17,609 nucleotides of DNA from contig PKWK01000349.1 in the NCBI GenBank assembly GCA_003133205.1, positions 6,596 through 24,204 on the forward strand. The letters are read 5' to 3'. Positions 14,675 through 17,609 of this stretch are shown in pieces. Position 1 is the stretch's first letter. Every line of letters begins with the position of its first letter. The position numbers and the translations under genes are program-made. A model generated the notes under the pieces. It was not told the DNA's origin. It did not search any database and saw only the letters and a list, made by a program, of their open reading frames with translations. The stretch is from Granulicella sp. (lineage in GTDB: Bacteria > Acidobacteriota > Terriglobia > Terriglobales > Acidobacteriaceae).

Positions 14675-15226
14675 CTACGGCGCCGTCAGAATCTTCACCA
14701 CCGGATCAGGCAGCTGTTGATCCGCGTTCTTCAGCAGCAGCGTCACCTGCCACATCTCCGTGCCCGTCAGCACATGGTTGAATGCAGGCATACCCGTCAG
14801 CCGAATCCCATTGGCAACCTTCCAATAGGTCTCGCCCGCATCGTCGTCGCTCACCCCAACCACATTGCCCGTCGCGTGCTTCTTCCAAAGCTGCGGTGCC
14901 CCCGGATACATGTACTTTGCAAACGGAACATCGTGCCCCGGAGTCCCATGGCACGCGGCACAGTCGGCCCGATACACCCTGGCCCCGCCCTCGTACACGT
15001 CCTCGCTGATCCCGAACGGAGGCGTCTTCATCTCGCGATCGATCCGCGCATTCAGCGGCACCTTGACGATCGACGCCTCGAACGGAAACGGCTTATCCGC
15101 GGTCGCCACCGGCGGTGATCCCCAATGCAGATACACCGCGGCCCCGCCCACCATCACCACAATCGCCAGCACAAAACCCAGGAACACCTTACCGAAACCG
15201 CCGCCCGACCCTCTTCCTTGTGCCAT
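14675..15226 (-). CDS. Membrane-anchored monohaem cytochrome c
   Basis: The product is 183 residues. A Gly-rich start (MAQGRGSGGGFGK) is followed by one membrane anchor at about 12-33. A periplasmic class I cytochrome c domain has a single CAACH haem site (Cys89, Cys92, His93) and a probable distal ligand Met146 in LTGMPAFN. The region between, with HGTPGHDVPFAKYMYPGAPQLW, and the following WQVTLLLKN resemble the cytochrome c (Cytochrom_C, cbb3-subunit-like) proteins common in acidobacteria. It would carry electrons at the outer face of the inner membrane; the partner is unknown. AGAGAGG lies 6 nt before the ATG at 15226. The frame extends upstream but without a site. Confidence 0.9.
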   Translation of the reverse strand: MAQGRGSGGGFGKVFLGFVLAIVVMVGGAAVYLHWGSPPVATADKPFPFEASIVKVPLNARIDREMKTPPFGISEDVYEGGARVYRADCAACHGTPGHDVPFAKYMYPGAPQLWKKHATGNVVGVSDDDAGETYWKVANGIRLTGMPAFNHVLTGTEMWQVTLLLKNADQQLPDPVVKILTAP

Positions 15227-15404
15227 TGGAAACCTCTCTATAGTTGGATGCCGCGCGCCCCCGAATATTCGAAACCCCGCGCCGGATGTTCTAATAGGTA
15301 CTGGCCCCGCGGCGGACAACTCCGCGGCGATGGTCACGGCTCAACCGTATCAAGAACAGAGTACGCGAGTACCAAAACGCAAGCACCCGCAGGAGTCCTC
15401 GTTG

Positions 15405-16115
15405 ATGTTTCGATCGCTGTCCGGTTTCAGAGTGAGCATACAGACTTTAGCAGCAGTATTGATATTGACGCTCGCCGCATTGGCGGGTTCTACCGGGCAC
15501 GCGCAAACCACGCGCAAGTCGCGCGAAACCAACGCCAGCCGCAAGGCCCGCATCGCGCGTCAGGTCGCGGAGACCTACACCCATCGCTGGGAGGTTGGCG
15601 GCGGTGGTGGCTATCTCCGCTTCCGCAGCGGCCAACTCACCCAGAAAAACAGCGAGATCACCTTCTGGACCAACACCACCTACTACTTCAACCAGAACCT
15701 CGGTCTCACCGGTGAACTGCGCGGCGCCTACGGCAATGCCAAGGTGCCGAACTATAACCAGTACGCAGCCCTGGTCGGCAACCCGCAAATCTCCGAGTAC
15801 CCCTTCCTCGCCGGCCCCACCTACCGCTTCCGTCTGCGCGAGAAGACCGCCATCAGCGCCTTCGCCCTCGGCGGCACCGCCATCGGCAAGTTCGACGGCG
15901 ACTCCAAAGGCCACTCCGCCCAGTCTCTCGGCTTCTGGCCCTCCACCAACGCGCGCCCCGCCTTCTCCGTCGGCGCCAACCTCGACCTGAACCTCTATCC
16001 CAACCTGGCCTTCCGCATCACGCCCAGCTACCTCGGCACCACCTACGGCGGCACCCTCCAGAACAACCTCGGCTTCGAGATGGGCGTCGTCTACCGCTTC
16101 GGCCGCCAGAAATAG
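15405..16115 (+). CDS. Outer-membrane beta-barrel protein
   Basis: The product is 236 residues. A signal peptide ends at about GHA|QT (residue 33). After a short basic stretch (RKSRETNASRKARIARQ), the rest alternates in the way of an eight-stranded OmpA-like or outer-membrane porin barrel: WEVGGGGGYLRFR, TTYYFNQNLGLTGELRGAYG, AFRITPSYLG, ending GVVYRFGRQK. AGGAG lies 9 nt before the ATG at 15405; the frame is open upstream, but through the antisense of the cytochrome gene, and is rejected. Specific function unknown; a structural or surface role is likely. It is transcribed divergently from the cytochrome c gene. Confidence 0.85.
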   Translation: MFRSLSGFRVSIQTLAAVLILTLAALAGSTGHAQTTRKSRETNASRKARIARQVAETYTHRWEVGGGGGYLRFRSGQLTQKNSEITFWTNTTYYFNQNLGLTGELRGAYGNAKVPNYNQYAALVGNPQISEYPFLAGPTYRFRLREKTAISAFALGGTAIGKFDGDSKGHSAQSLGFWPSTNARPAFSVGANLDLNLYPNLAFRITPSYLGTTYGGTLQNNLGFEMGVVYRFGRQK

Positions 16116-16153
16116 CCACACCAGCTTCGCAAGCCAGGCCGGAGAATCGGAAG

Positions 16154-16175
16154 GGCACGGGTTTTTACCCGTGCC
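16154..16175. repeat. Hairpin, possible terminator of the beta-barrel gene
   Basis: ggcacgggt (16154-16162) and acccgtgcc (16167-16175) form a perfect 9-bp stem around TTTT. It lies 38 bp after the barrel stop. It shares the design of the other spacer hairpins, with a TTTT loop instead of TTTA/TTCA. Confidence 0.75.
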
Positions 16176-16196
16176 GCCACCCCACCCCTCCCCGGT

Positions 16197-16231
16197 CGTC
16201 ATCCTGAACGCGTTGAAGGACCCCTGTATTG
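16197..16231 (+). repeat. Dispersed 35-bp intergenic repeat, copy 2
   Basis: Matches 266-300 at 32 of 35 positions, again in a spacer between convergent genes. The final 'cctgtattg' runs into the tandem repeat that follows. Confidence 0.75.
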
Positions 16232-16276
16232 CGTCTTTGCCTGTATTTCGTCTTTGCCTGTATTTCGTCTTTGCCT
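16232..16276 (+). repeat. 17-bp tandem repeat, about 2.6 copies
   Basis: The unit cgtctttgcctgtattt occurs at 16232-16248 and 16249-16265, with 11 bp more at 16266-16276. It seems to have grown from the end of the 35-bp element, whose tail 'cctgtatt' is half of the unit. Confidence 0.9.
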
Positions 16277-16286
16277 CTGAGATAGG

Positions 16287-16339
16287 TCCGGGCTTTAGCC
16301 CGGACATTACGCCGGCAGTCGATTGGGGGCTTTAGCCCC
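16287..16339. repeat. Two TTTA-loop hairpins of the dispersed family
   Basis: tccgggcTTTAgcccgga (16287-16304) and ggggcTTTAgcccc (16326-16339), both with perfect stems. They lie 33 bp before the DUF695 stop, at the end of the convergent spacer. Confidence 0.85.
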
Positions 16340-16372
16340 GGGTCTTTCTTCTTACCCACCGGCCCATCGCGC

Positions 16373-16819
16373 CTACACCGAAGGCTGCTTCACCCCGGCC
16401 TTGAACGTCTCATACATGCTCCACTCAGGATCGGATGCCGTGTGGATCTCGATCGGGAATGGCTCTTCACCAGCGAGCGCATGGTTTAGACGGGCCATAA
16501 ATTCGTCCTCAGACCTCACATAGTAGGTCCACTCGCGCAAATTTTCCCCCGTCGATACCAAAGCTAGTGTTGCGAGATTATCTTCATAAAGACTGGGCGC
16601 CAGAGCGTCTTCAAGCGCATCCATGCGTTCATGCTCTTCCTTGAAAGGCATTCCACTTTCGGATCGGTATTTCCAAACGATGATGATGCGATCAGGCTGA
16701 GACGCTCTGTCGAAGGCGGGGTTGAGATCCTTCGCATATCGAAATACGATGACTCGGCCGTTCCCACTGTGCGTTGATTTCGCTGTCGCCCAAACTAGAA
16801 CCGATGAATCAGTTGCCAT
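16373..16819 (-). CDS. DUF695 domain protein
   Basis: The product is 148 residues. It is soluble, with no signal or membrane segment. DUF695 landmarks are visible: RIIIVWKYRSESGMPFKEEH (about 45-64), ALEDAL, LALVSTGENLREWTYYVRSE (about 84-103), and the final PIEIHTASDPEWSMYETF. The family is of unknown function and often occurs as a stand-alone domain of about this length, so the protein seems complete. Its ATG directly follows the TGA of the upstream aspartase-family gene (TGAATG), and its ribosome-binding site (GGGGGAG) lies inside the last codons of that gene, so translation is very probably coupled. It ends beside the hairpin repeats at 16287-16339. Confidence 0.85.
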   Translation of the reverse strand: MATDSSVLVWATAKSTHSGNGRVIVFRYAKDLNPAFDRASQPDRIIIVWKYRSESGMPFKEEHERMDALEDALAPSLYEDNLATLALVSTGENLREWTYYVRSEDEFMARLNHALAGEEPFPIEIHTASDPEWSMYETFKAGVKQPSV

Positions 16820-17609
16820 TCACTCCCCCGTCATCTTCCCCACATCCAGAATCTCCCCAATCTGCGCCTCACTCAGCACCCCCTTCTCCCGCGCAATCTC
16901 AATCACGCTCCGCCCGCTCGCCACCGACTCCTTAACCAACTCCGCAGCCTTCGCATACCCGATATACGGATTCAGCGCCGTCGCCAACGCCACCGTACTC
17001 TGCGCATAGAACTCGCACCGAGCCACATTCGCCGTAATCCCCCGCACGCACCGCACATCCAACTCCCGCAGCATATTCGTCAGAATCGTCACCGACTGCA
17101 GCACGTTATAAGCCATCGTCGGCATCATCACATTCAACTCAAGCTGACCCGCCTGCACCGCCAGCGCCACGGCCGTATCGTTCCCCACCACCTGGAACCC
17201 CACCATCGCCGCCAGTTCCGCCAGCACCGGATTGATCTTCCCCGGCATAATCGACGACCCCGGCTGCAAGCTAGGCAGATGAATCTCGTTGAACCCCGTA
17301 TTCGGCCCCGACGACATCAGCCTTAGATCATTCGCAATCCGAATCACCTCCAGCGCCAGCCCGCGCAGCGCCGCACTCACCTCCGCCATCGGCCCGCACG
17401 ACTGCATCGCCCACCGCATATCCTCCGCCGGCTCCAGCCGCAGCCCCGAAATCCCCGCCAGCCGCTCAATCGCCAGCCGCCGATACTTCGGATGCGTGTT
17501 GATCCCCGTCCCCACCGCCGACCCACCCAACCCCAACTCCCGCAGCCCTTCGCCGGCGCGCGCGATCGACTCCTTAGCCTTCCGCACCGCCACCCCATAC
17601 GCCGCAAAC
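16820..17609 (-). CDS. aspA: Aspartase/fumarase family lyase, probably aspartate ammonia-lyase, C-terminal part
   Basis: The frame is open from the window edge to a TGA and gives the last 263 residues. The family signature GSSIMPGKINP is at about 17225-17269, with GTGINT, SSGP and ALNPYIGY around it. The enzyme eliminates ammonia from aspartate to give fumarate, or hydrates fumarate. I favour aspartase because LPSLQPGSSIMPGKINP, the CVRGITAN...C stretch and VREKGVL-like tail resemble AspA more than FumC, but the final DVGKMTGE is more like fumarase, and the N-terminal part is missing. The loop Ser of the signature, which acts as the catalytic base in this family, is present. The DUF695 gene follows without a gap. 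Confidence 0.85.
   Translation of the reverse strand, partial: FAAYGVAVRKAKESIARAGEGLRELGLGGSAVGTGINTHPKYRRLAIERLAGISGLRLEPAEDMRWAMQSCGPMAEVSAALRGLALEVIRIANDLRLMSSGPNTGFNEIHLPSLQPGSSIMPGKINPVLAELAAMVGFQVVGNDTAVALAVQAGQLELNVMMPTMAYNVLQSVTILTNMLRELDVRCVRGITANVARCEFYAQSTVALATALNPYIGYAKAAELVKESVASGRSVIEIAREKGVLSEAQIGEILDVGKMTGE

Noticed and set aside
9990..15245. Shared leader string ggtttcca before the purD (10002) and cytochrome c (15226) start codons
   Set aside because: Eight bases around a ribosome-binding site can coincide. No longer similarity or common function supports a shared regulatory element.
15447..16307. 286-codon minus-strand frame
   Set aside because: Antisense to the beta-barrel gene and the following repeats; Gly/Ala/Val/Glu-rich shadow composition.

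Overview
The window looks like chromosomal DNA of an acidobacterium, probably class Terriglobia (the Terriglobus / Granulicella / Edaphobacter / Acidobacterium group). The reasons are high GC, the style of the outer-membrane proteins, and above all the intergenic sequences: short hairpins with a TTTA/TTCA loop, 'GTCATTCC...GGAATC' blocks and a 'TCATCCTGAACG...GAAGGACCCCTGTATT' block, which I associate with this group. The assignment rests on pattern memory, not on a search.

Layout. 1-237 is the 3' end of aconitase (+). 238-692 is a repeat-rich spacer that also holds a truncated gene start. 693-2692 is a tightly coupled aldehyde dehydrogenase / DUF779 pair (-). 2892-4395 holds an SDR oxidoreductase and a three-helix membrane protein (-). 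4518-6218 is an OmpA-family envelope protein (+), closed by a perfect 17-bp-stem terminator shared with a small convergent gene (6279-6527, -). 6716-8563 is a two-gene ABC-2 type exporter (+). 8662-10002 is purD (-), 10043-10702 a SAM methyltransferase (-), and 10875-11606 an orphan GvpL/GvpF-family gene (-) with its own terminator and candidate promoter. 12018-13073 is thiO (-), preceded by a tiny gene (13128-13277, -). 13321-14526 is a DUF481 outer-membrane protein (+), 14675-15226 a membrane-anchored monohaem cytochrome c (-), and 15405-16115 an outer-membrane beta-barrel (+). 16373-16819 is a DUF695 protein (-) directly abutting the 3' end of an aspartase/fumarase-family gene (16820-17609, -) that runs off the window.

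The genes are mostly housekeeping or envelope functions in one- to two-gene units; no single pathway or defence island is evident. Pairs that probably work together are aldehyde dehydrogenase + DUF779, ABC ATPase + permease, and possibly aspartase + DUF695 by translational coupling. No tRNA, rRNA, CRISPR array, integrase or complete insertion sequence was seen. The most distinctive feature is the dispersed hairpin family in the spacers: eight members whose stems change in a compensated way while the loop class stays the same. I did not find a convincing new multi-gene system; the best leads are this hairpin family, the orphan GvpL/F gene and two truncated gene starts.
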